Source of the DNA: Thermoguttaceae bacterium
GTDB lineage: Bacteria; Planctomycetota; Planctomycetia; Pirellulales; Thermoguttaceae
Reading direction: 5' to 3'
DNA length: 64,000 nucleotides
Assembly: GCA_017937485.1 (NCBI GenBank)
Contig: JAGBDN010000003.1
Span: 62,001-126,000 of the forward strand
Part shown: in pieces, positions 1 to 8,674 of the stretch
Position numbering within the stretch: the first letter of the stretch is position 1
How the letters are laid out: every line of letters begins with the position of its first letter
Position numbers and translations under genes: made by a program
Notes under the pieces: generated by a model
Databases searched by the model: none
Told to the model about the DNA's origin: nothing
The model's input: the letters and a program-made list of their open reading frames with translations, nothing else

Positions 1-1670
1 AAGCGATACGAACGCGTTTGGTTCAACGTCGTCGAACCGGAAGCGACGGTCAAACGCAACGTCTCGACGTATTGCACGCCGGAAGTCGTTTGCGACAAAA
101 CGGCGATTTCGTCGACGCCGGCTTGCGAAAACGAACCGACCGTAAAATCGATAAAGCTCGAAACGGCGCGCGACGCGACCGGCGCAAAGGAGCCGTTCGA
201 AATTTGTTGGAAAATTTGCAAGTTCGTCCCAACGGTAAAATCGGCGCCTTCCGCTTGATAATAAACCGCGACGTCGGTCAAACCGTCGCCGTTGAAGTCG
301 CCGAAAACGGCTTTGTTCGCCGTTTGCCCCAAGGTCGCGACCGTTTTCAGATTCGCGACGGAACCGTCGCTCGCCGCGTCGCCGACGATAATTTGCGTCG
401 CGCCGACGAGGAGCGTTTCGGTCGCGCCGTCGCCGTCGACGTCGCCGACGTAAACCGAATGATAGTTCGGCGTCGTCGCGACGACGCCGATTTGCTCAAA
501 CTCAAAACCGTAAGTTCGCGACGTTTCGCCTTGGAAAACGGCGTAAGTCGAACCGTTGGCGACGAAAAGTTCCGGCGTCGCGGCCAACCCGCCCATATTG
601 CCGATCGCGGCGGTCGACGACGCGTTCAACGCCAAACCGTCGCATTTCACGAGGTTGGAAGTGAATTTGACGCTTCCGTCGGCAAAGGCGAAGTTGTTCA
701 ACGTCAACACGGCGGATTCCTTGTTCACCGTCCCGCCGACGATCAAAACGCCGTCTTTTTCAACGACCCATTCGACGACGACCGAACCGAGCGAACTCAA
801 ATTGGCGACGTATTTTTTCGGCGTCGTCGCGCTAACGTCGGTCAACACGAGCGAATTCGATTGCGAAGAGGTTCGATCGATCGAAACGACGCATTCTTTG
901 CCGCCGATCGTCGCGACGTCGGTTAAAATCGGGTCGTCGGTCGTCGAAGAGCCGGAAAGGTTGAGGGACGTCGCCGATTTGCCGAAATTGGTTTCGCCGA
1001 CGCCGGAATAGATCAAGGTTTGACGCGGAGAAGCGCCGCCGCTTCCCATCGACAACGTCGATCCTTGCACGAGCAAGTCGGCGCCGGACGCGGTTTCGCG
1101 AAGCGCGACGTCGAGCGAAAGGAACGCGAGTCCGGAACTCGGGAACGCCGAAACGTCGAGCGACGTCGTCGAAACTTTCGCAAACGAATAATTGGCGGAG
1201 CCTTGGTAGACGGTCGCCGAAAGCGCGAGTTTGGCGCCGATCGTCGATTGCGAAACGACGACGAGATCGGCGATTCCGTCGTCGCCGACGACGTCTCCGA
1301 AAACGACCGGCGAGTCGTTCGCGTCGATCAGTTCGGCGATCGCGGTCGATTTTTTCAACGCGTAGGAGCCGGTTCCGTCGTTCGCGTAAACGTCGAGCGT
1401 TTTTTCGCTGTAATTAATCGTCAACAACTCGTCGATTTCGTCGCCGGTCAAATCGGCAAGTTCGCAAAAATTCGGCGCGCGTTTCGAAAAATCGACCGAA
1501 TATTCCGCCGCCGTCGACTCGAATTCGGTCGTTTTTTCCGGCGCGAACCCGCCCCAATCGGCGTTCAGCAGCTCGCGATTTTCCAACGCTTCAAGCGAAA
1601 GACGCCGCGACGACGGCCAAAAACTGGAATTTTTTCGGTCGAAAATACGTTGAAAAAAATCTTTTTTCAT
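1..1670 (-). CDS. Large secreted/surface protein with VCBS/FG-GAP-like repeats, 3' end beyond the window
   Basis: The frame is open from an ATG at 1670 down to base 1 with no stop, so at least 556 residues are present and the C-terminus is missing. The N-terminus (MKKDFFQRIFDRK...) is basic. At residues 26-37 it carries LEALENRELLNA, which fits the LE-x-R-x-LL leader motif seen at the start of many large planctomycete secreted proteins. Calcium-loop-like repeats follow: DLTGDEIDELL near residue 72, DVVGDDGIADLVV near 122, DVDGDGATETLL near 407 and DFNGDGLTDVAVY near 457, as in FG-GAP/VCBS propeller blades. I infer an exported adhesin-like or envelope protein; the substrate is unknown. It is the last gene of the leftmost minus-strand block and is separated from its neighbour by about 550 bases. 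Confidence 0.85.
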   Translation of the reverse strand, partial: MKKDFFQRIFDRKNSSFWPSSRRLSLEALENRELLNADWGGFAPEKTTEFESTAAEYSVDFSKRAPNFCELADLTGDEIDELLTINYSEKTLDVYANDGTGSYALKKSTAIAELIDANDSPVVFGDVVGDDGIADLVVVSQSTIGAKLALSATVYQGSANYSFAKVSTTSLDVSAFPSSGLAFLSLDVALRETASGADLLVQGSTLSMGSGGASPRQTLIYSGVGETNFGKSATSLNLSGSSTTDDPILTDVATIGGKECVVSIDRTSSQSNSLVLTDVSATTPKKYVANLSSLGSVVVEWVVEKDGVLIVGGTVNKESAVLTLNNFAFADGSVKFTSNLVKCDGLALNASSTAAIGNMGGLAATPELFVANGSTYAVFQGETSRTYGFEFEQIGVVATTPNYHSVYVGDVDGDGATETLLVGATQIIVGDAASDGSVANLKTVATLGQTANKAVFGDFNGDGLTDVAVYYQAEGADFTVGTNLQIFQQISNGSFAPVASRAVSSFIDFTVGSFSQAGVDEIAVLSQTTSGVQYVETLRLTVASGSTTLNQTRSYR

Positions 1671-2161
1671 AATCGTTGCCTTCGTGTGGACTCAAACCGG
1701 AAAACCGATTATTTTACTACCAACGCTGAAATTTGCTCTCTATTTCACGCCGTTGAACTTGCGAACGTCCAACGTTCGGCGGCGAGCGTCGACGTTTCGT
1801 TTCGCCCGACGTCGCGAACGTTTCGTCGACGACGTTTCTATCCGCCGCGACGTCCTTTGTTAATAAATTAGGACGAACGCGGAAAAAAAAGGTTCGCGCT
1901 TTTGCGAAAAAAACGCTTGAAAACCCAAGCTCCGTCGTTAAATTCGGAACGCCGAACCTTTGGCTCGCCGCCCTCAAAAACGTTCGCGACGTTTCAACGG
2001 TAAAATCTTCTTCGTCAATGATACCGGGAGGCGCCTAAAAAAGCAAGAGACGTTTTAAAGAAAAATCCTTTTTTATCGATTTTGAGACTTTTTTCTTTCG
2101 CGTCCGCTCGACAAACGCGTTCCGTCGCGTTCTTAGAACGTCAAAATTCGCCGGTTTCCCT
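1671..2161. other. Intergenic region, no gene seen
   Basis: About 490 bases lie between the surface-protein start and the hairpin behind the YhaN-like gene. Short frames here have no recognisable product. There is a 9-base inverted repeat, AAAGGTTCG at 1888-1896 and CGAACCTTT at 1953-1961, and an AT-rich stretch at 2036-2100. A promoter for the 1670 gene should lie here on the minus strand. TAAAAT upstream of the start (forward ATTTTA near 1711) is a possible -10, but I see no convincing -35. Confidence 0.5.
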
Positions 2162-2204
2162 CCGACAAGCGGTCGTCGCAACCGTCGGCTCGACCGCTTG
2201 TCGG
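2162..2204 (-). terminator. Perfect 14-bp hairpin after the YhaN-like gene
   Basis: CCGACAAGCGGTCG (2162-2175) is exactly complementary to CGACCGCTTGTCGG (2191-2204), with a 15-base loop. It begins 16 bases after the stop codon of the gene ending at 2220. No U-tract follows on the minus strand, so it is either a non-canonical terminator or a 3'-end stabilising stem. Confidence 0.6.
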
Positions 2205-2219
2205 GGATTAAATCGGCGT

Positions 2220-5200
2220 CTACTTGCCGTCCGTTTCGTCGAAATCGTCGTTTTCGTCGAAATCGTCGGCCTCGTCGTCGACGTCGTCGTCAAACTCTTC
2301 TTCGTCTTCGTATTCCTCGCCGTCTTCCCAATCTTCCTCTTCTTCGTCGTCGTTCGCTTCGTCGAAGTAATTAAGGAACGATTCGTCTTCGGTTTCGGAA
2401 TCGGCTTCGTCGCCGGACTCGGCGCGCGTTTCGGAATCGGCGAGAAAAACGGTCGCCCATTCGTCGTAATCGAGCGACTCGATCGCGTCTTCGTCGTCCT
2501 CGTCTTCTTCGTCTTCGTTTTCTTCCGCTTCGGAGACCGCGAGATCGACGACGCTCGCTTCCGGCGCGACTTCCAACGAGCTTTCCGCCGTTTCGTTCGC
2601 GGAGAAGGTCGGACTAATTTCGGACAACGCCCGCAGTTCGACGCGTTCGCCGTCGAGCGCGACGTTTTTCAACGTTTCAACGTACTCGGCGACTTGCGCG
2701 GCGCGTTCGCTCGGCTCCGAAAGGACGTCGACCGTTTGCGCGTCGGCCTCCGTCGCCTCCGGAGCGTTCGCCGAAAAGACGAACGACGAGAAATCGGGAA
2801 CGCTCGGCTCGACCGCCGCGTCGACGCTTTCTTCCGCCTCCGCGGCTTCCGGTTCCGGCGCGACCGCCGACGTCGAATCTTGCGCCGTTTCGCTTTCCTC
2901 GCCGCCGACCGAAAGCGCGCTCCGCAAATTTTCGGCGTCTTCGCTCAATTTCAGCGTCGTTTCTTCCTCGTCGGAACCGTCGACGACCCAATACGGCTTG
3001 CGCGTTTTCTCGTTCGCGTCGTTTTCCGGCGTCGGCGTCGGTTTCTCGCCCGGTTCGAGGGCTCGATAGACGCCGCCGCTCGCGCTTCCGGAAACGTCGA
3101 TCGACGGCTCCGCGTCGGCGCTCGGCGTCTCGGACGCGAAATTCGGCCCGACGTCCTCGTTCTCCGGCGCGACCGAAACAAGCGTTTCCGCCGGATTCTT
3201 GCGTCGACGCTTCGACTTCGGCGGAAGCAACACTCGGAACGCGCGGCGTTTCGGGTCGTTCGAGGTCGGAAGCGCGCAAACCGGAACGTTCAAGCCGAGG
3301 AAAAGTCGGCAAATATGTTCGTGGCAGGTGAAGAGGAAGATTTGCCGTCCGCTCTTCGCGAAATCGCAAAGAACCTTCGCCGCGATTCCTGCCCGCTTAT
3401 TGTCGAAGTTGACGAGAACGTCGTCCAAAATCAACGGCATTTGAATCCCGTGTTTCTCGAACGAAACGACGAGCGCCAAACGAATCGCGATGAAAAGCTG
3501 TTCCCGCGTCCCGCGAGAGAGCGACGCGACGTCGAGCGTTTCGCCGTCCGCCGCGTCGACGTAAAGCGCGTCTTCGCCGAGCGGCGTCCAGATGTTGACA
3601 TAACGAGATTCCGTCAAGCGGCGCAGATAACGCGACGCTTCGCGGAGCGTTTCCGGTTGGCGTTCGCGTTCGTAAGCGCGTCGAACGTCTTCCATCGCCC
3701 GCCCGGCGATCGCGCGACTTTGCCAAAGGTCGGCCATCTCGGCGATCCGCAGATCGAGCGCCGCCGCTTCGAAACGACTTCGAATCGACTCTTTTTTCGC
3801 CGCGATCGCGTCCGCTTGTTGGCCGAGTCGTCCGGAAAGTTCGAGTTTGCCGCGCAATTCGGCGTCGAGTCCTTCCAAACGACGTTCCAAATTCTCGATC
3901 GCCGTCGGGAGTTCGGCGCGAACCTCCGCGTCGAGCAGGAGCGCGCCGAGTTCCTCTTCGGAGCAGAACCCGCCGATTCCGACTTCCAAGCGGCGTTGCG
4001 CTTCGTCGAACGCGGCGTTCAACCGGCGATACGTCGCGTACCGCTCGACCGCCTCGACGAGCGCTTCGGTCGTCTTGACGCGATACCCGGCCAAGAAGCG
4101 GCGAACGTCTTTCGTTTGTCGGCGGCGCGCCAAGAAGAATTGACGATATTCCTTTTTCAGCGCGACCATCGAGTCCCAAAGCTCGGCGCGACGTTGTTGC
4201 GACAGCCCGTATTCTTCGGCGACGGCGCGAAGTTTCGGCGCGAGCTCGAACGGCGTCGCGTTTTTATCGACGTCGAGTTTCGGCAACAGCGCGACGGCGG
4301 CGGCGAAACGGTCGACGATTCCTTGTCGTTCGCGTCCGAGGAAATCGATTTCGGCGGCGACGCCTTCGATTTGACGGCGCAAATCTTCGGTCAAACCGAC
4401 GCGGTCGAGCAAGTCGCGCACCTGCGTCGGTTTGAGGGTCGCCGGAAGTCCCGCGTCGCGGAGCCAAGCCGTCCAGCGTTTGCGCGCTTTTTTCAGCGCT
4501 TCCTCCGCCTTTTTGACGCGAGCTTCTTCGGCGCGGAAAATCTTCGTCGCTTCGCGCCATTGCGCTTCGACCGGCGCCAACGACTCAAAAAACGCCAAGT
4601 CGGTTTTCGCCTTTTGCAACCGCGCTTCGAGCGTCGCGGTCGAGTTCGGCGCCGCCGGGAAACGTTCGTCGAGCTTTTTCGTTTCCGCTTGCGCTTGTTC
4701 GAGTTGACGCGTCAAGAGGCCGAGTCGACGTTGGTTGTCTTCGAGCTTTTGATAATTCTTCTTTTCGACGGTCGTTTTGTAAAAAATGCAGGCGATCGTC
4801 GCCAAAAGCCCGACGAGCCCGACCGCCAGCTCCATTCGCCCGAAGAGCGACAAGCCGAAGAGCAGCCCGCCGACGACGACCCCGGCGCCGAGCGCGTAAA
4901 GGGGCGCCCCGGTAATCGCTTGATTGTCGGCCAGCGTCTTGTTTTGTCGTTCGAGTTCCTTGCGGTATTGCGTCATCTCGGCGACGCGGCGCTCGATCTC
5001 GACGCGGCGGCGGAGCCCGCTCAAAAGCGCGCCGGTCTTCTCGATCGCTTCGGTCAAATTGCGTTGCGACCGCGACGTCAAGCCTTGTTCGAGCCGTTCG
5101 ACCAACTCGTTCAAACGCGTTTTGACGACTTCGAACTCCTCGCGATATTTCTTCAGCTTCAAACGTCGACGGCGAACCGCTTTAGCCGGAATGCGGAAAT

Positions 5201-6758
5201 CTTCGACTTCCTTAAACGACAAGCCTTCGTCGATCAATTTGTTCGGAAGCGTCGGCGTTTGCGGCGCGTTTTCTCCGCTTCCGCCGACGTTGGCGCCGTT
5301 CGGGTTCGCACCAAACCGCGTTTCCGGCGCCAAATTCGACGCGACGATCGCGGCGTTCATCGCGTCGAGCGCGGCCGGCGTCAGCGTCATTTTGCCGTCG
5401 CGAGCGCTCTTGACGCGGGCGTCCTCTTCGGCGAACTTCGCGTTCAACTCGTTCAATTCGCCCTGCAAGCGTCCGACTTCCTCGTCGATTTCGCGCAATC
5501 GCGGCAGATCGTCTTCAAGAATCGAAACGCGGGGCGCCAACTCTTCCAACGCGGAATCGACCGGAATCGCGTCCCGTTCGTCGCGGAGCGCCCGATAAGC
5601 GTTTTTGATTTCCTTAATTTTCTTGCGGGTTTCCTCGACGACGTCGCAGAGCGCGGCGCATTCGTCGACGGCGCTTTGCTCGACCGCCGGAACGTTCCCC
5701 ATTTCGACGACTTGCCGACGCGCTTCGTCTCGTTCGTCCCAAAGCTCGGCGATTTGAACGGCCAGCTCGCGAACGCGTTTTTGCCGCGTCGTCTTGTCGA
5801 GTCGTTCCTGCAGAAGTTTCGTCGCTTCCAAGACGGCGCGACGCTCTTCGAGAAGCCGGGCGTACTCGCGCAGATTCCCCGCCGCTTCGCCGGACTTGCG
5901 CCGCGCTCGGTCGCGTTCGGCGATCAAATTTTCCAAAATCGACGGTTTTCCCTTCGCGTCGAAGAGGTCGTTTCGTTCGGCGACGATCTGTTGGAAGACT
6001 TGAACGAACGCGCCGCGGTCGACGCCGACGCTCAAGCGGTAAAGCATTTGCGCCGCTTCGGTTTCGTTCAACGCGCCGAGACGTTGCAGCTCGTCGAGCC
6101 CGATCGCGAAGACGCCGTTGTACGTCGATTCGTCGAGATTGCAGGTCAACGTTTTCGCGAAATAATCGCCGACGCGCGTCCCGTCCGGCCCGACGACGAC
6201 CAACGATTCGGCGATCTTTTTCCCCGGAAGCGGATAAAATCGCCCGCTCCAGTTGATCAGCCCTTCCGCCGCGAGGAAGCCGGATTTGCGTTCGATCGCC
6301 GACTGCCAACCGGCGTCGCGTTTGACGTACCGCCGTTCGAGCCGATGGTCGCCGAATTCCGACGAAACGGTCGCGGCGCCGCCGATCCAAGCGCGCGCCG
6401 CGTCGCGGGCCGCCGTTTCCGCGTCGAGTTTCGTTTCCGCGTCGCCGTCTTTGCGACGCTCGCCGTCGAGAATCCGTTTAAGTTCCGCCGACGCCGACGT
6501 TTCCGACGTTTCTTCAAAGCGTTTCGCGCCGAACCCGGCTTTTTCGCCGCGACGCGTTTTCCCGTCGAGCGCCATTTGAATATATCGGGCGCGCTCTTCG
6601 TCGGCGCCGCCGTACAAACAGGCGCGGATAAACTGCATCAGCGTCGTTTTTCCCGCTTCGTTCGGCCCGTAAAAGACGTTGATTCCGCGCGAAACTTTCG
6701 GAAGGCTCAGCCCCTCCCAAACGCCGAAGCGTTCGATTTTCAGAGACGTAATTCTCAC
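2220..6758 (-). CDS. YhaN/SbcC-like AAA ATPase with membrane segment and acidic tail
   Basis: This 1512-residue protein resembles the YhaN family (AAA_27; SMC/Rad50-like). Walker A GPNEAGKTT is at 31-39, an ABC signature SRGTREQ near 1078, and Walker B LILDDVLVNFD near 1106-1116. Long coiled-coil arms lie between them. Two hydrophobic stretches at about 614-657 interrupt the coiled coil, as in YhaN, and suggest membrane attachment. After about residue 1173 comes a roughly 340-residue tail, increasingly Asp/Glu-rich, that is not part of the ATPase fold. The start is GTG at 6758 with GGAGAG just upstream. It overlaps the upstream phosphoesterase stop by 4 bases (GTGA), so the two are translationally coupled. 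By analogy with SbcCD/YhaNO I infer a role in DNA-end processing at the membrane. Confidence 0.85.
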   Translation of the reverse strand: MRITSLKIERFGVWEGLSLPKVSRGINVFYGPNEAGKTTLMQFIRACLYGGADEERARYIQMALDGKTRRGEKAGFGAKRFEETSETSASAELKRILDGERRKDGDAETKLDAETAARDAARAWIGGAATVSSEFGDHRLERRYVKRDAGWQSAIERKSGFLAAEGLINWSGRFYPLPGKKIAESLVVVGPDGTRVGDYFAKTLTCNLDESTYNGVFAIGLDELQRLGALNETEAAQMLYRLSVGVDRGAFVQVFQQIVAERNDLFDAKGKPSILENLIAERDRARRKSGEAAGNLREYARLLEERRAVLEATKLLQERLDKTTRQKRVRELAVQIAELWDERDEARRQVVEMGNVPAVEQSAVDECAALCDVVEETRKKIKEIKNAYRALRDERDAIPVDSALEELAPRVSILEDDLPRLREIDEEVGRLQGELNELNAKFAEEDARVKSARDGKMTLTPAALDAMNAAIVASNLAPETRFGANPNGANVGGSGENAPQTPTLPNKLIDEGLSFKEVEDFRIPAKAVRRRRLKLKKYREEFEVVKTRLNELVERLEQGLTSRSQRNLTEAIEKTGALLSGLRRRVEIERRVAEMTQYRKELERQNKTLADNQAITGAPLYALGAGVVVGGLLFGLSLFGRMELAVGLVGLLATIACIFYKTTVEKKNYQKLEDNQRRLGLLTRQLEQAQAETKKLDERFPAAPNSTATLEARLQKAKTDLAFFESLAPVEAQWREATKIFRAEEARVKKAEEALKKARKRWTAWLRDAGLPATLKPTQVRDLLDRVGLTEDLRRQIEGVAAEIDFLGRERQGIVDRFAAAVALLPKLDVDKNATPFELAPKLRAVAEEYGLSQQRRAELWDSMVALKKEYRQFFLARRRQTKDVRRFLAGYRVKTTEALVEAVERYATYRRLNAAFDEAQRRLEVGIGGFCSEEELGALLLDAEVRAELPTAIENLERRLEGLDAELRGKLELSGRLGQQADAIAAKKESIRSRFEAAALDLRIAEMADLWQSRAIAGRAMEDVRRAYERERQPETLREASRYLRRLTESRYVNIWTPLGEDALYVDAADGETLDVASLSRGTREQLFIAIRLALVVSFEKHGIQMPLILDDVLVNFDNKRAGIAAKVLCDFAKSGRQIFLFTCHEHICRLFLGLNVPVCALPTSNDPKRRAFRVLLPPKSKRRRKNPAETLVSVAPENEDVGPNFASETPSADAEPSIDVSGSASGGVYRALEPGEKPTPTPENDANEKTRKPYWVVDGSDEEETTLKLSEDAENLRSALSVGGEESETAQDSTSAVAPEPEAAEAEESVDAAVEPSVPDFSSFVFSANAPEATEADAQTVDVLSEPSERAAQVAEYVETLKNVALDGERVELRALSEISPTFSANETAESSLEVAPEASVVDLAVSEAEENEDEEDEDDEDAIESLDYDEWATVFLADSETRAESGDEADSETEDESFLNYFDEANDDEEEEDWEDGEEYEDEEEFDDDVDDEADDFDENDDFDETDGK

Positions 6759-8314
6759 GAGAGACTCTCCTTTCCTTCAATATTCTTCTGCAGGTTTCGC
6801 AGTTCGGCGAGAACGTCGCGATTTTTTTTCGGCGCGCCCTTCAAACCGCCGACGATCGACGCGACCGTTTCGTTTTCGGACAGCAAATCGACGCCGAGCG
6901 CCGACGCTTCGAGCAACGCTTTGCGACGTCGCGCCGCTCGAATCCGTTCCCGTTCGACGTCCGCCGCGTCGCCGGTTTGTTCGCCGTCTTCGGTCGAATC
7001 GAGCGAGTCGAGCGCGAGCAAGTCGAACAGCGTCGGGAGTTCCGGTCGAAAATCCTTCGCTTCCGCCGCGACGCGCAACGCTTCGGCGACTTCCGGTTCG
7101 TCGTCGCCGCGACGCCGATTTTCCAGCGCGCGCTTCGCTCGTTCGCAAGCGATCCAATCGCGCAATTCTTCGGAGAAAAAGCCTTCGACGTCGATTTTCT
7201 CGCCCGGATTTTCCAAATAATAACGCAACATCCGCAAATAGTCGCCCAAAATCGTTTGGCGCTCGAACAGCTCTTCCGGCGCGTTTTCCGGAACGGTCGG
7301 GACGAAGTCGACGGAGTAAACGACCGGCGCCGTTTTCCCGAAATCGGTTCGCAGGTCGCGCAAGAGCGTTTGGGCGAGCGTTCCGTATCGAAGCGCTTGA
7401 AACGCCGGTTCTTCCGCGTCGACTCGCCAAGAGACGAGCCAAATATCGCCCTCCGGAGAACGCCCGGCGAACGCCGCTTCTTCGGTCGCTTTTTCTTGCA
7501 GCGCTTTCAGCCGCGAACGCGCTTCGGCGAGAATCGCTTCTTCAGTCTCCTCCGACTTGACGACGAGCGTTTCGGTCGACCAACGCAACGGCGACGTTCG
7601 AAACGGCGTCGCGGTCGTTCGGCCCGACTCGGCGACCTCGACCAACGTCGCGCCGAAATCGCCGGTTTCCTCAAAGTTGCGAGCCAACGTCGACCCGGCG
7701 TAAACAGCCAGCGACGGACTGCGCGAAATCGTTTCGCGAACGCGACTTCCGCCGAGCGCCCAATACCGAACCGCGTCGCTCTTCAACGCTTCGTTCGGGA
7801 GCTGTCCGTTAAAAACGCCGATCGTGTAAAGGTCGTCCGCGCCTTCGACCGACTCGACGCCGCCGCGAGGCGCGACGCCCGCCTTCCCCCAGCTCGTCCC
7901 GAGAAGTCGCGCGACCGGAACGCCTTCGCGAACGAAAAACGTCTCCTCGACCGTTCCGACCGGGAAAATCCGAACGTTTTCCGGGAAGCGAAACGCGGCC
8001 GGGACGACGTCCGGCGAGTCGTTTTTCCCGGCGGCCCAATAAACCGCGATCTTTTCCGACGCGAGCCGCTCGAACTGCTCGATCAAAAAGAGGAGCCCCC
8101 AAGGCCCGGTTTCGCGCGGGGAAAGAAGGTCGCCGCTCAAGACGACAAAGTCGACCTTTTCCTTAAGCGCCGTCGCGACCAACCGCTCGACCGCGACGCG
8201 GGGCGCGTCGAGAATCGCGCTTTCAAGGCGCTCCGGACATTCCGAAAGACCGTCGACCGGAAGTTCCAAACGGAAATCCGACGCGTGTATAAATCGAAAG
8301 GCTTGCGACGTCAT
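6755..8314 (-). CDS. YhaO/SbcD-like metallophosphoesterase, catalytically degenerate
   Basis: This 519-residue protein sits directly upstream of the YhaN-like ATPase, the same arrangement as yhaO-yhaN. The fold is recognisable: HASDFRLE at the N-terminus (canonical D-x-H), VLSGDLL (GD motif retained), AAGKNDSP where GNHD is expected, FNGQLP where the HG motif is expected, and RYWALGGSRVRE where the YxALGHxH motif is expected. Nearly every metal-binding histidine is replaced, so nuclease activity is doubtful. I infer a structural or regulatory partner of the ATPase. The start is ATG at 8314 with AGAAGAG about 8-14 bases upstream. The C-terminal half is coiled and charged. Confidence 0.8.
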   Translation of the reverse strand: MTSQAFRFIHASDFRLELPVDGLSECPERLESAILDAPRVAVERLVATALKEKVDFVVLSGDLLSPRETGPWGLLFLIEQFERLASEKIAVYWAAGKNDSPDVVPAAFRFPENVRIFPVGTVEETFFVREGVPVARLLGTSWGKAGVAPRGGVESVEGADDLYTIGVFNGQLPNEALKSDAVRYWALGGSRVRETISRSPSLAVYAGSTLARNFEETGDFGATLVEVAESGRTTATPFRTSPLRWSTETLVVKSEETEEAILAEARSRLKALQEKATEEAAFAGRSPEGDIWLVSWRVDAEEPAFQALRYGTLAQTLLRDLRTDFGKTAPVVYSVDFVPTVPENAPEELFERQTILGDYLRMLRYYLENPGEKIDVEGFFSEELRDWIACERAKRALENRRRGDDEPEVAEALRVAAEAKDFRPELPTLFDLLALDSLDSTEDGEQTGDAADVERERIRAARRRKALLEASALGVDLLSENETVASIVGGLKGAPKKNRDVLAELRNLQKNIEGKESLS

Positions 8315-8674
8315 ATTTCGGCTCTTCTTTGCGAAAATTGGCGAATTCTAGCGGTTTTGGCGATTGAGCGAAATATCGGGGCAAACGCGCGTTTTCTCGA
8401 CTCGAAAACCGATATCTCGTCGTTTACTATTGTACCTCAAAACCGGCGAAAGAGAAATTTATTTTACTCGGAAATCGCGAAAAATTCTCGCTCGCAACCG
8501 CAAAAGAAACAAGAAATGCCGGTTTTAACGGTTGCGCGTCAAACCGGAGTCGCCCCGACGCCGACGAAAACGCCGAACGTCGGGAAAACTCGCGTCGCGA
8601 CGTTTCGAGAAGCCGCGACGTTTAGGCAAGCGCCGCCGACTTTAACGCCGACGGCGCGTCGAGCGTTTCCGCTC
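8315..8674. other. Intergenic region, no gene seen
   Basis: The 360 bases between the two minus-strand units hold the possible promoter at 8429-8457. They also hold several partly complementary GC-rich segments at 8590-8665 (CGTCGCG/CGCGACG), which could end transcription of the upstream phosphoesterase gene. There is no clean stem with a U-tract and no coding frame of note. Confidence 0.4.
8429..8457 (-). promoter_or_regulatory. Possible sigma70 promoter for the YhaO-YhaN pair
   Basis: On the minus strand TTTCTC, a 17-base spacer and TACAAT lie about 115 bases upstream of the start at 8314. The -10 is good and the -35 is weak. Confidence 0.4.

Noticed and set aside
1717..1977. 86-codon minus-strand frame upstream of the surface-protein gene
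   Set aside because: No family features, no ribosome-binding site, and it overlaps the likely promoter region.
2082..7220. 1712-codon plus-strand open frame
   Set aside because: It is the antisense of the YhaN/YhaO-like genes, is Arg/Phe-rich with no family features, and results from codon bias.
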